64,000 nt of DNA from Jaltomata sinuosa (GCA_003996215.1 QJPP01000055.1:496001-560000); one strand, 5' to 3'; shown: positions 33,525 to 46,803, counted from the stretch's first letter. Numbers and translations are program-made. The notes: generated by a model not told the origin, from the sequence alone.

Positions 33525-33785
33525 TTCCCTCCGTTCATTTTTACTTATTACTTTTTGCTTTACGAAAGTCAACTTGACTAAACTTCAAAGTTAAATTGAA
33601 GTAGATTAATTTAATATTATAAATTTAAAATTTAGATGGTCAAAAACTAGACGAGAAATGCAATAAGTTGCAATCTTTTTCATATTAATATGATGAAAAA
33701 ATACATCTTAAAATGTTGATCAAAGTTCATGCAGTTTGACCTCGAAAAGTGAAACAGTGACAAGTAAAAATGGACGGAGAGAATA
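33525..33785. mobile_element. Stowaway MITE
   Basis: Ends CCCTCCGTTCATTTTTACTT and its complement AAGTAAAAATGGACGGAG, flanked by TA-rich sequence, about 260 bp. Confidence 0.85.
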
Positions 33786-33789
33786 TTAT

Positions 33790-34713
33790 TACCATCATTC
33801 TTATGCCTGGAAGAATGCAACAGATTCAACAAAGTTCGTATGTATACCGAACATCTTTTGATAGGAATTTTTTTGCATTTATATAGTAGCAAGGAACTGC
33901 TCTTCTTCACCAAAATATTGGGCTCTGCTTCATATACACCCTCATACGAAAGAACGATATTATTGGACCATGCTTTGTACCAATACGTCAAGATTTCACT
34001 TATAGAATTACACTAAATATTTTGTACTGGTATGCAAGTTTAGTAACTCTTTAGAAGAGTGTCTAGTTTGAGACATATATGTACTTGGTCTAACATTCAA
34101 GGAGCTACAACTATCTTTTTGTCAATATCAAACTACAAATTTTCTATAGTACGTTTACAAATCGATAATCAATAAATCGAATCGATCGATAAGCCACCCT
34201 ACTTATCACTAAATCATAGGAGTAGTAATTATGTATATTCTCACCTTAATATGACTTAATTATAATAAATTAATATACTTTGATATAACACCGAGTACAT
34301 GATACATGATAAAATTTTAACATTAATGGAGTAGCTTGATTTGTTTACTTTTGTTATTATAATTTTGAAAAATCTGAAGTCAGATTTAGCAAATGGACAA
34401 GAAAAGCCTTTCACTGGATCCTCTTCAAATTAATTACGTAATCCTAATTGTTGACTTTTCTTTTATTATATTGTTTATATACCTTATAAAAAATCTATTG
34501 ACGTTTTTGTTGCATAAGATACATCAGGCCTCGGCAAGCCACTCTTTTCATAAATATAATTATACTATAAGGAATTTGGTTGATAACCACCCAATCTTTA
34601 TATATATTCCAAAACTATCAACACTGAGGGTGACATTATTATAGTTATCCCTCATTGGGGGCAGCTTAATTATAATTTTGTATTGGCATTTTTTTCGTAC
34701 TATTGTTTTTTAC
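33790..34713. other. AT-rich spacer
   Basis: No gene recognised. An 83-codon frame at 34,393-34,644 starts with a hydrophobic stretch but matches nothing known to me. Confidence 0.45.
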
Positions 34714-35461
34714 CAGTGTTTTAAAGGTGTTGACGTAGGGCAAAGCAAAGTATTTTGCTTGATACAAGGCTAATAAGGTGCAAGTGTCGAGGCATTTGGG
34801 TGTAAACTCCGTGAATTTTTAATAAAATAAAATAAATAATAAAAATATAAATTACATAAAAATTTCAAAAAATAAATAAATATAAAATAAATATAAATGT
34901 ACATAGAACTGCTTCATCTTAAAACGATTAGCAAAATCATAATTGATTAAAAATATAATCAAAACTGCTCACATTAAAGAATTAATCAAACTTTCTTAAA
35001 AATTGAGTAAAAATTTATGAATCTCGAAAAAAAATATGAAAAAGGAACCTACAATTTGAAAAATCAAATCAGAATAAGAGATGAAGAACTTTGCGTTTTT
35101 ACTTTATAGTTTACATATTGATCATCTTTTCTTTTACCCGGTGAAAGACAAAGAAAGAAAAATTAGGGCTAAAATAAAAGATACTTAGATTTGTAAGTAT
35201 TTTAACTTCTTGAAATTTAATAAAAAATTGAATTTTGTATTTTTTTGTTAATATTTAAGGACTAGTTTAGATATATTAATTTTAATTAGGAGAGATTTTC
35301 TGGGCTTACGCCTCAAAATCAAAACTCATTCAATGCTCAAGCGTATGTCCAGATTGATGAGGCTTACGCCTCATGATATTTTCACCCTCATAAATCGCTC
35401 CGATGCATTTTTATTATTCCCCTTCCCGAAGCTCGCCCCAGGATCACCTTGTAAAACAATG
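34714..35461. mobile_element. hAT-type MITE, CAGTGTTTTAAAGG family
   Basis: Ends CAGTGTTTTAAAGGTG and the complement CATTGTTTTACAAGGTG; flanking 8-mers TTTTTTAC and TTTTGAAC match at 6 of 8. Near the right end, TTACGCCTC and ATGAGGCTTACGCCTCAT recur. Same family as the element at 47.73 kb. Confidence 0.7.
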
Positions 35462-35591
35462 TTTTGAACATAATAATAACAATAATAATATCCTCAATCC
35501 AAGTTAGTAAAGGATTTTACGGGTCTGAATCATTTGGCCGTTTAGTTTACATAATATATACAAAGTATATAAATAATGTATACTTTATACT

Positions 35592-35604
35592 ATATCTATA
35601 TCTA

Positions 35605-35642
<38 letters not shown>
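35592..35642. repeat. TA microsatellite
   Basis: About 50 bp of TA after a short TATC run. Confidence 0.95.
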
Positions 35643-35648
<6 letters not shown>

Positions 35649-36162
35649 CTCTTTTTCTTAATTGTATATAAAATTATTTTCTCCGTTTTATATGGTAGAC
35701 TATGACAACCGCCCAAATCTTTTTTCTTCATCAATGTTTGTGGACATTGTTTCATCAAAAACAAGCTCAATACTTATTTTAATTATATTGTATCACATGA
35801 TTGGAGTGTTGACATTGTAATTAGTTTATCAATTGCATTTCTTTCCTCCTCTTATAATTCCTTTTTCCTGTCAATGAATATTGTTTTTCTCCTGGGTCCA
35901 TTTTCTTTTCCTAATTTTTCTTTAGGTAAAATTTAGCATCTATTTTTTTCTTTTGCAAACCTAAAACAAGTAAGCAATCGTCTTTTATTTTTTGAATATT
36001 TAAATTTTTAGATGAGATAAAGTGAATAAACACAAAGTAATCATAGTTTCCAGTGGAAAAAATTTCCAGTGCGAACATCCATCAACAATATTTTTTCTGC
36101 TTGTTTGGGAAAACAATGAGGTTCACATGTAAAGTGATATGTTCAGAATACATAATTAAGGA

Positions 36163-36955
36163 TTTGTTTGGCCATAAAAATTATTTATCTATTTTTAAAA
36201 TAATTTTTTACTTTATTTAAAAATTAATATAAGATCATGAAAAATTTAAATTCAACTTGAAATTGTATTTCAAATTAACATGTTTTATGTTAAAAACATT
36301 CTCTTGCGCACCGACTATCATTACATGCAACAATAATGAGGAAAATGAATCTTTGTAATACTCCCTCCATTTAATTTTACTTGTCATTTTTTGACTTGGC
36401 ACACCTATTAAGAAAAATAATAATTGACATTGTAATTTTACCATATTATTCCTATTAATTAATGTTAGTATTAAGTCTTGAAAAATAATTTTAGGAATAA
36501 GTAATTAATGCTAAGGGTAAAACATGAAAAAGAATTATTGTCTTTTCTTGATATGTCAAAAATGACAAGTAAAAATAAAAATCAAAAATAAAAATAAGTG
36601 ACAAATAATTTTGAACGGAGGGAGTAATATCTAAAACTGATGGAATGTAATAGCATATAGTAGCTTGTATATGAGATGTGTGACTATTCATTATGTGAAA
36701 TTACTTTTTTAAAACATATTTGGTTGTTTTGTTTAATGAAAATTTGTGGAGTTAGGAGATTTTGCTGGTATATAGAAATTGTGGGATACAAATCATATTT
36801 CATGTAATTCTTTTAACTAAAAGTACACTCAAACATGAACATTATTCTAAATATTCTTTATAAAAGTTATAACCAAACACAACTTCATCTTTGACTTCAA
36901 TTTCAAAAAATTCAAATAAAGTGAAACATTTAAAATTTACGACCAAACACCTGCT
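36163..36955. mobile_element. hAT-like MITE with nested Stowaway
   Basis: Left end TTTGTTTGGCCATAAAAATT and right end AATTTACGACCAAACACC are inverted; internal GAAATTGTATTTCAAATTAA-type text matches the 3.8-kb and 48.6-kb elements. Its centre is interrupted by the Stowaway at 36,361-36,624. Confidence 0.55.
36361..36624. mobile_element. Stowaway MITE
   Basis: CTCCCTCCATTTAATTTTAC and complement ending GAACGGAGGGAG; TA on both sides. Confidence 0.85.
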
Positions 36956-37377
36956 AAAAATGTGATTTCTCTAAACCGTTTAAGTTTTTTTGTGAACGAT
37001 ATGCATAATTCTAACACTTAGCACTTCCTCACGCATTCATAATTTAATGTGTTTCATTTGCATTTGCATTTTTTTTAGGAAATAAATGCGCCCACGATAC
37101 CTAATTAAACAACCATAAAAACTTATTCAGATTGCTAATCCTTAGAACGTACTACTAAACTTGTGTACTTCAATTTGTATGCCTAGCAGTTAGTCAACTG
37201 TACTAGCTAGTAGTACAATCTGAAATCTTGGAATTTTTCATTCATCTAATTTCTTTAAAGTAGAGGATAATCTTTAATTAAATTATCTATTGGTCTTAAA
37301 AATATCAATGCATCCTTCCTATTTGCTATGCGTGTGGTCAAATTAATATCCCCCGATTTTATTTTATTTTTGATTTT

Positions 37378-37558
37378 TCACACGGTGTTCGTTATTCGCA
37401 TTGGTCTCGACTAAATTCGAATTCGCATCGGGAAGTCCCACATTAGGAGGCTAAACCGCTCCATAACAAACGCGACTCAGTGTTCAAGGGGATTCGAACC
37501 CGAGACCTCTAATTAAGAATAAAAGAGTACTTAATACTCCACCATAACCCTAGTTAAG
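37378..37558 (-). mobile_element. tRNA-derived SINE, minus strand
   Basis: On the minus strand an A box (GGTTATGGTGGAGTATTAAG) and a B box (AGGTCTCGGGTTCGAATCCC) are followed by CCTAATGTGGGACTTCCCGA and GACCAATGCGAATAACGAAC. The promoter boxes and body fit a Solanaceae SINE; it is too long and unfolded for a tRNA gene. Confidence 0.85.
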
Positions 37559-37569
37559 AATTATCCCCC

Positions 37570-39410
37570 AATTATTCCAACCTAGGAGTAGTACTTATAA
37601 GTAGTTCGTACAAGAAAAATCATTTTAATCCAATCCATTCTTGGGGCCAATTCTTTTTGGCTTTGTAACTGTTGCCTAAATTTTTAACGGTAAAATTCAC
37701 GCATTCTCGATATTTGCATTTAACTAATAAATTGAAGACATGTCTTAATTTTGCATTGACATATTTATTAATTAATCATGATTAAGTGATAGATATTCTT
37801 ACTTTGATCATTTATAAATGTCAAGGTAAAATTGTTTGGTTTGGTATGTTAATACCGTCTGGGTTCAAGTACGTATATGTCTTCTTTTTTAGTGAAGTTA
37901 TATACATTTTCAGTATTAAAAAAATTTACACTATTAGCTAGGTCACCTAAAAGTATATTTACATGTAAACTTCTCTAAGATAAAAATGACTTAATAGTAT
38001 AATATTTTTTTACATTAACCATACATATAACTTAAACTGTTTTTTTAAGAACTAACATTTTTTAATTACCAAGGATAAAAATTACAAAGACATAGCAAAA
38101 CTATCACAATTTACTATCTAATTGAAACTCAGGAGCAACTAGCAGAATAAAGCCATAAGCTATTAGAACACAAGTTGATTTTTTGCCCTTATCCCCAAAG
38201 AATAGCATTACATGTGTTATGTGTATGCTATTTCTCTAGCTATTTCATTTGCCTGATCTAACCTTCAAAGTTCTCAGATTTCTCTTTAACCACACTGCAT
38301 GGATACATTCTGCATAAATCATTTTCAACATTTGAGCATTTTGGGATTTTCTTTTTAGAACTTTTGATTGCTTTTTTCTTTAGGTCAACAATTTATCCTG
38401 TAATTGCAGCCATAAAATAAATCTTGCGTTAGGTCTAGCTCCATTGCCAAAGATCATTCATTTTCAGGTTAATTTATCACCTAACGTACAGTTGTAAATA
38501 AATGTTTCTAATGGTAGCTTTGATCAGAGCAAGCCTCAATAACTTAGAGTCTATTTCAGTTTTTCTCTAGCATTGATTATCCTTCTTACCATCCAAGAAG
38601 TTTTGTTGAGGGATAGGAACAAAAAAAGGGAGAGTAGTTCTTGATATATATATAGTAACTATGGATCCAAGAGAGAGAGAGAGAGAGATTTCTTTTAAAA
38701 ATACAATGGGGACATGTGATGCTTACATATGATCTGCCCTAATTCTCTGATCATTCACCCATTTTGCTAACAATATGTAGAGGATATTCAGTAGAACATA
38801 AAGCTGGCATCATTCAGATTTAATTTTCAATGTATGCTATAGCCATGGCAGATCACCTCTAACCGGCGTATGTAAACTAACGTTCCCCGAGAGCCAAGAG
38901 AGAGATGTCACGTATACTAGAAATAAATATTTTTCTCTGTGGGAATCAATGAAAAATTTGTGTTTTAAACATGATTTTTCCACTCATTTCCCACCGAACC
39001 AGCTCACTAGGAAAATGCATAGTGAGAAACAGATTCTCACTGAAACGGTGAAGAGCTTTGTAATTTTTCCATATGATGAAAACATTAATATTTTTTCTTT
39101 TACCACCGATTCAATCAAAATATCTGTGGGAATAGTCACCAAACATCTTTCAGTAGGAAAATAATGATTTTTTAGTAGTGTGTTTTCAACTTAAACTCAT
39201 TTTTACCTTGTCAAAAGTGGTAAAGTGGCTCTTCCTGTTTATTGAAAGGCAAATATATTAAACACAAGTTTACTATTGTTATATTCACCTTAAAAATCTC
39301 AATTAAAAACTAAGGAAATAGCATCCACTTGAGAAGTCCACGCAAGGGAAATTGTAGCTAACATCAATCATAATATATAAGTAAACCTAAAAGCATGAAG
39401 CATGATGTTC
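37570..39410. other. Upstream region of the FRO gene
   Basis: AT-rich. A (GA)n tract lies at about 38,670-38,690. No gene found; it should contain the promoter of the downstream ferric reductase. Confidence 0.5.
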
Positions 39411-39421
39411 TATATATATAT
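39409..39421 (+). promoter_or_regulatory. Probable TATA box of FRO
   Basis: TCTATATATATATAG about 97 bases upstream of the start codon, a usual plant distance allowing a 5' UTR of roughly 65-70 bases. Confidence 0.5.
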
Positions 39422-39516
39422 AGCATCTCTTTATAAGCCAATCTCATCGCATGTATATGCAGCAATATTGAGATACTTAAATTCAAAGAAAAAAAGATCA
39501 TTCAGTTTTGGCGAAG

Positions 39517-42500
39517 ATGGGGAGCAAATCTGTTCTGAATATTTTTGTGATGCTGGTGTTTGTTGGATGGCTTTTCATATGGGTAATGTTACCTACACCA
39601 ACTTACAAAAATTCATGGACTCCCCAGCTTCTTAAAAATCTCAACTCTACATATTTCAGGGAACAAGGTAATTATATATTGGTTTACTCATATATACTTG
39701 ATTCTTCCTGTTTGAAATTCCAGATTAAATGGTCCTAGCTAGCTTGTAAATTGTGTACCTTGAATTCTCATGGATCCGAATTGTGACCTAACCCTAAAAA
39801 GCTCGCGGTGCAACCCAAATTGGAGAAAAAATGGAAGTTTCTCCATGACGGTCATGGAGTAACTTCTGGGAGTTGTGTGCACCCGTGCAGGCGCAGCCAG
39901 TAAGCAACTGCTCATTGTTGCAAGATCCTAGCGTTATCAGAACGCGGTCATGGCACCTGAATCCAAATCATGTCATGTTTGGTCCATTTTTAAGGCCCAT
40001 TGACATTGAAGATTTGGGGAAAACTTAATTAGGATATTTAAATTAAAGATGATTGTAGTTGGGTATCTCATGTACTAAACCTTGTTGAGTTTTTGTGTTA
40101 TTAATTATTTCCTTTTCTCTATTTGCTTCGTGCCTGATTATGTGCTAATTCATCACCAGTATTCCACAACATAACATACTTTTCACTTGTCTTAATTTAC
40201 AGGGACAAATCTTCTTTTATTTACATTTCCCATAATGTTGATAGCTGCGGTGAGCTGCATCTATCTTCATCTTTACAGCAAGTCAACTTCTGATCACAGG
40301 TCAGTAATTACAATTATTGATTTCATCTTAGATGTCTTCTGGGCGTACGTGTTTAATTAATATAATTATATTGTTGTACTGCAGTAGTACTAATGGCAAT
40401 AATAAGGGGCGGCAATATTTTGGTTCATTGAAACGGCCATGGCTAGTGATGGAACCCCTTGGAATTGTGAACGCCGTTGAACTTATTTTTGCTGCTATGT
40501 TTACCGTCCTTCTTATTTGGTCTTTAGCCAACTACATCTATATCAGCTACGGTAATCTCCATATGCACAATCCTAATGAAAAAGTGTAAGTCATCCATCG
40601 ATCAACTTCCTTTTTCCTGGTTTGATTTCTCATATGATCATTCAGTAACTCAATTGGGTTAATAATTTGCAGGTGGATGGCAAAGTTTAGAAGTGTATCT
40701 TTGAGGCTTGGGTACATTGGGAATGTGTGCTATGCGTTTTTGTTTTTCCCTGTGACACGATTGTCGTCAATATTGCCGCTGATGGGGCTAACTTCAGAAT
40801 CAAGCATCAAATATCACATCTGGCTTGGCCATCTCTCTATGGCCCTTGCCCTTCTCCATAGTGCTGGTTTCGTCATATACTATGCCGTGTCTAATCAAAT
40901 GATAGATGTAATTTCTTCACGTATATAATAATATATCCTTGACAATATTCTTCAACTATATGGAGAACGATATTTTAAATCACAAACAATTTTAGGGTAA
41001 GTTTGATAGGTTCATCTGAATTCATTATTTTCGGCTCGAATTAGGTATAAATATACAAAGAGAAAATTTAAAATGTACACATAAAATAAGATCACACTAA
41101 TCAATGATCAGAAACACTGAACCCTCTAGACCCTAAATTCTTTTTTCATATTTAATTGATTTTACATCTAATAAAGTAGAGAAATGTGAACAAAAGGCTT
41201 AATTTTGTTATAGAGCGTACACTTTTATTTACTTTAATTATATTTTTAGCATGTTTCCTCACGTGCATATTTAAATATTTTTCATAGGTCAACCACGTGA
41301 AAATTCTTTTCTTGTAAGCAATTTCTACGCTAGACAAACAACGCCTACAACAAAAAATTAACCCTAATTTATTTTTAATTTTTTTTAAAATTTTAGCCAG
41401 GATAATCGATGTATGTATACATTATATACTGATTATACACTTGTTCTATTACTGAGTATACACCGACGATTACAAACTGTTCACCCGTCTGGTTAAAAAG
41501 AAAAAGAAGATAAGATCCCATTTTTCGTAATGAGTAGTGGTGAATTTTGAACCTAGGATTTCTACCTATTCTGGTACCATATTAAAGTGTGTGATCATCT
41601 CATTTAACAACTTGAGCTTTCTAAGAGAATACATACTTCTTATTCACTTACTACGAGCTAGTTAATTAATGTCATACATGGTTATAATAAATATACATAT
41701 TTTTGCAGATGATAGAATGGAGCAGTACGTACGTATCGAACGTAGCTGGAGAAATTGCTATTTTGGTTGCAATAGCAATGTGGGTAACAAGTTTATACAA
41801 GATAAGGAGAAAGATGTTCGATCTTTTCTTCTACACACATCAGCTGTATACTCTTTACATGTTCTTCTACCTATTGCATGTTGGAGTTGCCTACACATGC
41901 ATGGTCCTCCCTGGGATTTTTCTCTTCCTCATCGATCGATTCTTGAGATTCTTACAGTCTAAACGAAGTGCTAGATTAATTTCTTCAAGACTTTTACCTT
42001 GTAACACTGTTGAACTCACCTTCTCCAAGAATCCAGGTAAATATATATATATTCCTCCTCTTTTCATTTATACAAATCTCACTTTTCTTTTTAATTACTT
42101 TCTATATTTAGCGATTCTGTAATTTCAATATCCCGGTGACATGTTTAAGAGTACATAAGATTCAAAGAGAATAATTTTTGACATATTATATACATCTTTA
42201 GTTTAAGGTCATAAGATTTAAATTAAAGACTAATTTTTTACTATCTTAAACTCCATAGTACTTAATCAACTATTCCCTCCGTCACATATTAGTTGGTCAC
42301 TTTCTTTTTTACACGTATCTTAAGATATTATAAATAACAAGATAGTTTTACTAATTCACCTTGAAGAAATTTTTTGAAACTATACAAACAAGTGTTCACA
42401 CTTTTAAAAAGAATTAATTGCAAGAGTAATATGAAAAAAATTTAATTAATTTTCTTTTAATTTAGTAAGGTGATCAACTAATATGGGACGAAGGGATTAA

Positions 42501-45500
42501 TACAAGCACATAAAATGGAACAGATGGAGTATGTATATATCCTTAATTACAATTACCTAAGCATGCATATTACCTTTTCAAGATGTTAATAAAGACCTAC
42601 TCTCTCCGTTCATTTTTACTTGTTCACTATTTCAAAAATAAATTTTCACTTTTACTTGTTACTTTTAACATATCAAGAAAAGATAAATTTTTTCCATGTT
42701 TTACCCTTAATTAGCATTAGTTACTTATTCTCCAAATAATTTTTCAAAACCTAATAATACTAAACATCAATTAATAAGGATAGGTAAAATAGTTATGTTA
42801 ATAATTATTTTCTTAATAGATTATGGATATGTCAAGTCCAAATGTAACACGTAAAAATGAACGGAGTAGCTCATTTATTTATAAATGAATAATCTCTTTC
42901 TAAATTTGATTTAATTTTAAATATTTCACTAAAATCCTTCTTTTTATTAAACCTTGTTCCCAATTAAATATGTTCACGCACATCGAAATTAAGAGTAGTA
43001 GTACTAGTAGTACTATATATGCTAGTACGTAGTACGTTAATTGATGTACGTACTTATTATATTTTTCATTTTACAACAGCATTGACGTACAACCCTACAA
43101 GCATCTTGTTTGTGAACGTGCCAAGCGTATCCAAGTTGCAGTGGCATCCATTTACTGTAGTCTCAAGCAGTAATTTGGAGTCAGATAAGCTGAGTGTTGT
43201 AATTAAATGCGTTGGAAGTTGGAGTCAAAAGTTAGAAAAACAACTTTCTTCTTCTCCAGATCATCTTCAAATCTCAACAGAAGGACCTTATGGACCTTCA
43301 TCATCTCATTTCCTAAGGTAATTAAATAGTACTCGATGTCCGAGTGTTGATATATATCATGAGCGATACGGAAATAGATCGAGTAATCTCTGTTTCAATT
43401 TATGTGATACTTTTCATTTTTCAATATTCAAATTTGATGTACATTGGGACATAAAATCTTTTAATTTTCAAAATAAAATTTATATAATTAAAAAATACTA
43501 CAGTACGTTTTGGACATAAGTTGGGACGGGTGGAGTACCAACAATGGGTATACCTAACTCAACCTCAAAAACTAGTTGCTTAGATCCATATAACGAATCC
43601 ATAATTGACTCATCCCACCGATGTGGGACTTTAACATTATTCCTTTATACTAGTACAAACTACAAGGATAACTACGGTTCCCTTTAATTTCCTCTTGGGT
43701 ATTAATTCATGGTACTTAATTAAAAAACAATCATGCATTCATGTTAATTTGTAGGCGATTTTATCTCAAGAGCGTTTTCCCTTGTTCGTATTTTCACTAT
43801 GCATTCGTGTTTATAATTGCTTCTTTTATTCATGCGTTTTAGGGTGTGTTGGGTAAAAGAAGAATGTTTCTTATGAAAAATATTTTCTTGAAAATGTGTT
43901 TGATCAAAAACATGGACAAGAGGGAGTTGCTCGGATGGTAAGCATGCTGCACCTCCGATTCAATCCTAAGGTTGTGGGTTTGAGACTTTGAGTCACCAAT
44001 GGAGCAAAAAGGTTGAAGCTCTTACGGAAGGGTAAAAAAAATTAACAAAACATGAGAAAATTGAAAAATATTTTTCGAGAAAAAAAATCTCCATAGAACA
44101 CACCCTTAATTGAGCATATATTTACTTGAGATACCATGCATGCGCGATTTTTATTTTCTAGTGAGTGTAAATAGTATCAACCAATTCAATTGCTAATGTT
44201 TCTGCAGAACTATTTAATTATTTAGGGTTCGTGTTTATAAGTTAAACTCATTTGTAGCAGGATTCCTAAACAGGATTATTTCTGGTTGTCTAAATATTAC
44301 TATCAAACTGCTGTTGATATATATTCAAGTATGCTCGGTGATTACATAATCTTTAAGCTACTAGAACGAGTTAAAATACATTAATAGTGTAAAATATTTT
44401 TTAAGCTATTTATTGTATATTACATTATCAAATATTTAACAAAAGCAATGTGGCATATATATTTCAGTCGAGAGTGCTTGGTGATGATCAGTGGAGGAAG
44501 TGGAATTACACTCATGATTTCAATATTTCGAGAACTCATTTACAGAAGCACACTTCAACCTAACACCAAAGTACCAAAAGTCATCCTAATCACATCCTTC
44601 AAGAACACATCCGATCTCACAATGCTTGATCTCTTGCTCCCCTTTTCCACAACTCCTTTCGATATCTCCAACTTAGATATCCAAATCGAAGCCTATATCA
44701 CTAGAGAAAACGACCCACAACAACACGATAACAACCTCGAAGCTGCCAAGTCGAAACAACAACTAATAGTGTTCAAACAAAATCCAAAAGACACTCCAAT
44801 TTCTGCAGCACTTGGCAAAAGCAGTTGGCTCTGGCTCGGCGCGATAATTTCGTCGTCGTTCGTCATGTTTCTCCTTTTGTTAGGCCTCGTTACGCGTTAC
44901 TCTATATACCCGATTGAGCGCGATGGAAAATTGTATCACTACAGCGCGAAAATTATTTGGGACATGTTTTTGGTTTGTGCTTCGGTATTTGTTGCCACCA
45001 GTGTTATTTTTATGTGGCAAAAAAGGGACAGTGAAATTGAAGGGAAACAAATTCAGAATGTGGAAATACCTACCAATCCTACAAATTCACCTGTTGGTAA
45101 TTTATGTGGTACGGAAAGGGAGCTGGAAAGCCTTCCTCACCAGTCAATTATGCAAGCTACTAAGGTGCACTATGGTGCTAGGCCTGATCTAAAAAGTAAG
45201 TTTATTAATTCTTCTTGGTATTCTCATATATATACATATAGACCATGAAAAGAACTTTCGCATTAATATATATGCATAAAAAGTAATATCCCTTCTATTC
45301 CAGTTTATGTGGTACACTAAGTTACTTTTTCATATTTAGAAATAATTTTAACTTTAAAATTATCATTTTACACTTAATAAGATGATTTATAGACAAGTAC
45401 AAATATCTAAGGCTTGTTCTAGACCTAAGTCTCAAAAGTGTTTTGTTCTTTCTTAAACTCTATCTCCAGTCAAACAATGTCACATAAATTAAGATTAAAG

Positions 45501-45756
45501 GAGCAATATTTAAACCTGCATACACAATATAATTTTCCGACGAAAGATTCTCACACACATCAATATTCTTAAAATAGTTGTTACAAGACTTATATATTAT
45601 TTGAATTTCATGACAGGAATACTTTTTGGTTGCAAAGCATCAGACGTTGGAGTTGTAGTTTGCGGGCCAAAGAGCATGAGACATGAAGTTGCCAAAATAT
45701 GTTCTTCTGGCCTTGCACAAAACCTGCATTTTGAGTCTATCAGCTTTAATTGGTGA
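39517..45756 (+). CDS. FRO: Ferric-chelate reductase (FRO family), 8 exons
   Basis: Plasma-membrane flavocytochrome that passes electrons from NADPH through FAD and two hemes to Fe(III) or Cu(II) chelates outside the cell. Exons: 39517-39667, 40203-40299, 40385-40585, 40673-40907, 41709-42036, 43080-43317, 44468-45195, 45617-45756. All have GT-AG borders and join in frame to 705 codons (usual 700-740). Start is the ATG in GAAGATGGGG. Visible: N-terminal membrane segment; heme-binding pairs H198/H212 (KYHIWLGH...LLHSAG) and H272/H285 (YTHQLY...LLHVG); WHPFTV FAD motif at 359-364; GPYG at 406-409; SGGSGIT at 425-431; two late membrane helices; C-terminal VVVCGPKSMRHEVAKICSSG and FESISFNW. The paralogue number cannot be assigned. 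The usual Pro after SGGSGIT is Leu here. Confidence 0.95.
39841..39859. repeat. Perfect palindrome in FRO intron 1
   Basis: CTCCATGAC-G-GTCATGGAG, within a stretch (39,763-40,000) that is more GC-rich than the rest of the intron and may be a foreign insertion. Confidence 0.6.
42273..42497. mobile_element. Stowaway MITE in FRO intron 5
   Basis: Ends TTCCCTCCGTCACATATTAG and complement of CTAATATGGGACGAAGGGAT, TA-flanked. Confidence 0.8.
42601..42868. mobile_element. Second Stowaway MITE in FRO intron 5
   Basis: CTCTCTCCGTTCATTTTTAC and complement ACGTAAAAATGAACGGAGTA; a different family from its neighbour and close to the one at 33.5 kb. Confidence 0.8.
43388..43536. mobile_element. Short Stowaway MITE in FRO intron 6
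   Basis: CTCTGTTTCAATTTATGTGA at the left and GGACGGGTGGAGTA at the right; internally shortened. Confidence 0.6.
43575..43650. repeat. Repeat fragment with GTCCCACATCGG motif (minus strand)
   Basis: The complement reads AGTCCCACATCGGTGGGATG followed by AGTCAATTATGGATTCG. The core matches the upstream element of plant snRNA genes, but no snRNA follows and the phrase is common in dispersed plant repeats. Confidence 0.4.
43841..44106. mobile_element. MITE with GGGTGTGTT ends and nested SINE, FRO intron 6
   Basis: AGGGTGTGTTGGGTAAAAGA at the left; the right end AGAACACACCCTTAA is its complement. Same end type as the 16.17-kb element. A tRNA-derived SINE sits inside. Confidence 0.7.
43918..44040 (+). 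mobile_element. tRNA-derived SINE
   Basis: A box GTTGCTCGGATGGTAAGCAT, B box GGTTGTGGGTTTGAGACTTT, then GTCACCAATGGAGCAAAAAG and a short A tail. The second box sits about 45 bases after the first, within the pol III range. Confidence 0.75.
45284..45512. mobile_element. Stowaway MITE in FRO intron 7
   Basis: TCCCTTCTATTCCAGTTTAT at the left, CACATAAATTAAGATTAAAG then GAG at the right; TA-flanked. Confidence 0.65.
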
Positions 45757-46605
45757 TGCTCTGGTTGCTTGTACCACAAAAAAAGAGGGCGTATGTGTCT
45801 TTTACTACAGTTTTTTTCTGTTTTCTTTGGCTTTTGGATTTATTTGGTTGTGTTGCAAAGTTTCTGAAATATGGTTTTAAAAGCTGTGTTGTACAGTATA
45901 ATATGGTCAAAAGTTGTATAAAATGAACATGTCTGCTTGAAAAATTATCTTGTAATATATTGGATTTGAATGTAATTAAGTGTAATTAAATAATTACACA
46001 ATTTGACATATTTATTTGGTGAAATAACTATTTGATCAGCATGAATATGTATATATGCGTATAATGCCTGCATATACTCCTCGTGTTGTTTCGGTCACAC
46101 AAACTTATAACTTTGTACCAAAAGTAAAATTGGAGATAAAAGGAAAAAAGGGTCAAATTTGTCTCTCTCTCTTATGTGAAAAAGAATAATTTTATCCTAC
46201 ATTATACTATCAGTACAAAAGTATGTCGTTATCTAAGTGCTCCAAACATGTATACCTCTCCTTAGTTAGGACTGTCCAAGATGGAGATCCATCTTACACT
46301 GACATTTAATGAGGTGAATGTCGCATGGCATACCACCTCTGCTTTTTAACCCATTTTACTCCTCCCCTTCACTTATTCTTCCACTGCTTGCACTATATAA
46401 TATCCCTCCACCACCACTAAAAATAAAATATTATTTATAAATAGATTAAAGTGAAAACTTACTTAAAATGATAGTCCTAATTATACGAAATTGATTTACC
46501 TATCTACAATCATAAATGTAATTCCAAACAAGTTAATGGTAGAAGTATTTCTAGTGACGAACTTCTAACAGTGTATCATAAAGTACATAAGAATTTAAAC
46601 CAAAA
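45757..46605. other. Downstream of FRO, 3' UTR and spacer
   Basis: Contains the 3' UTR of the reductase; no unambiguous AATAAA signal. AT-rich after about 46,000, nothing else recognised. Confidence 0.45.
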
Positions 46606-46608
46606 GCC

Positions 46609-46803
46609 AGTTGTTTGGATGGGCTTATAACTTTTGATTTATAAGTCAAAAGTTACAATTTAGAAATTTTAACTTATAATTTTTGACTTATTTTTATTCT
46701 TTTCGGCTTAAAAACAAATGCTTATAATCACTTTTTTATTTTACTCAAATACTACAAAAATATACTTAAAAGCACTTAAAATAAGTCAATCCAAACGGCT
46801 CTA
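46609..46803. mobile_element. hAT-like MITE
   Basis: GCCAGTTGTTTGGATGGGCT at the left and AGTCAATCCAAACGGCTC at the right are inverted; the middle is AAGTTATAA-rich. Confidence 0.65.

Noticed and set aside
37440..37556. tRNA gene on the minus strand
   Set aside because: A and B boxes are present but no cloverleaf or acceptor stem; the flanks match a SINE body.
43605..43630. Upstream sequence element of a U-snRNA gene (GTCCCACATCGG)
   Set aside because: No TATA at the fixed plant spacing and no snRNA sequence after it; the phrase occurs in dispersed repeats.
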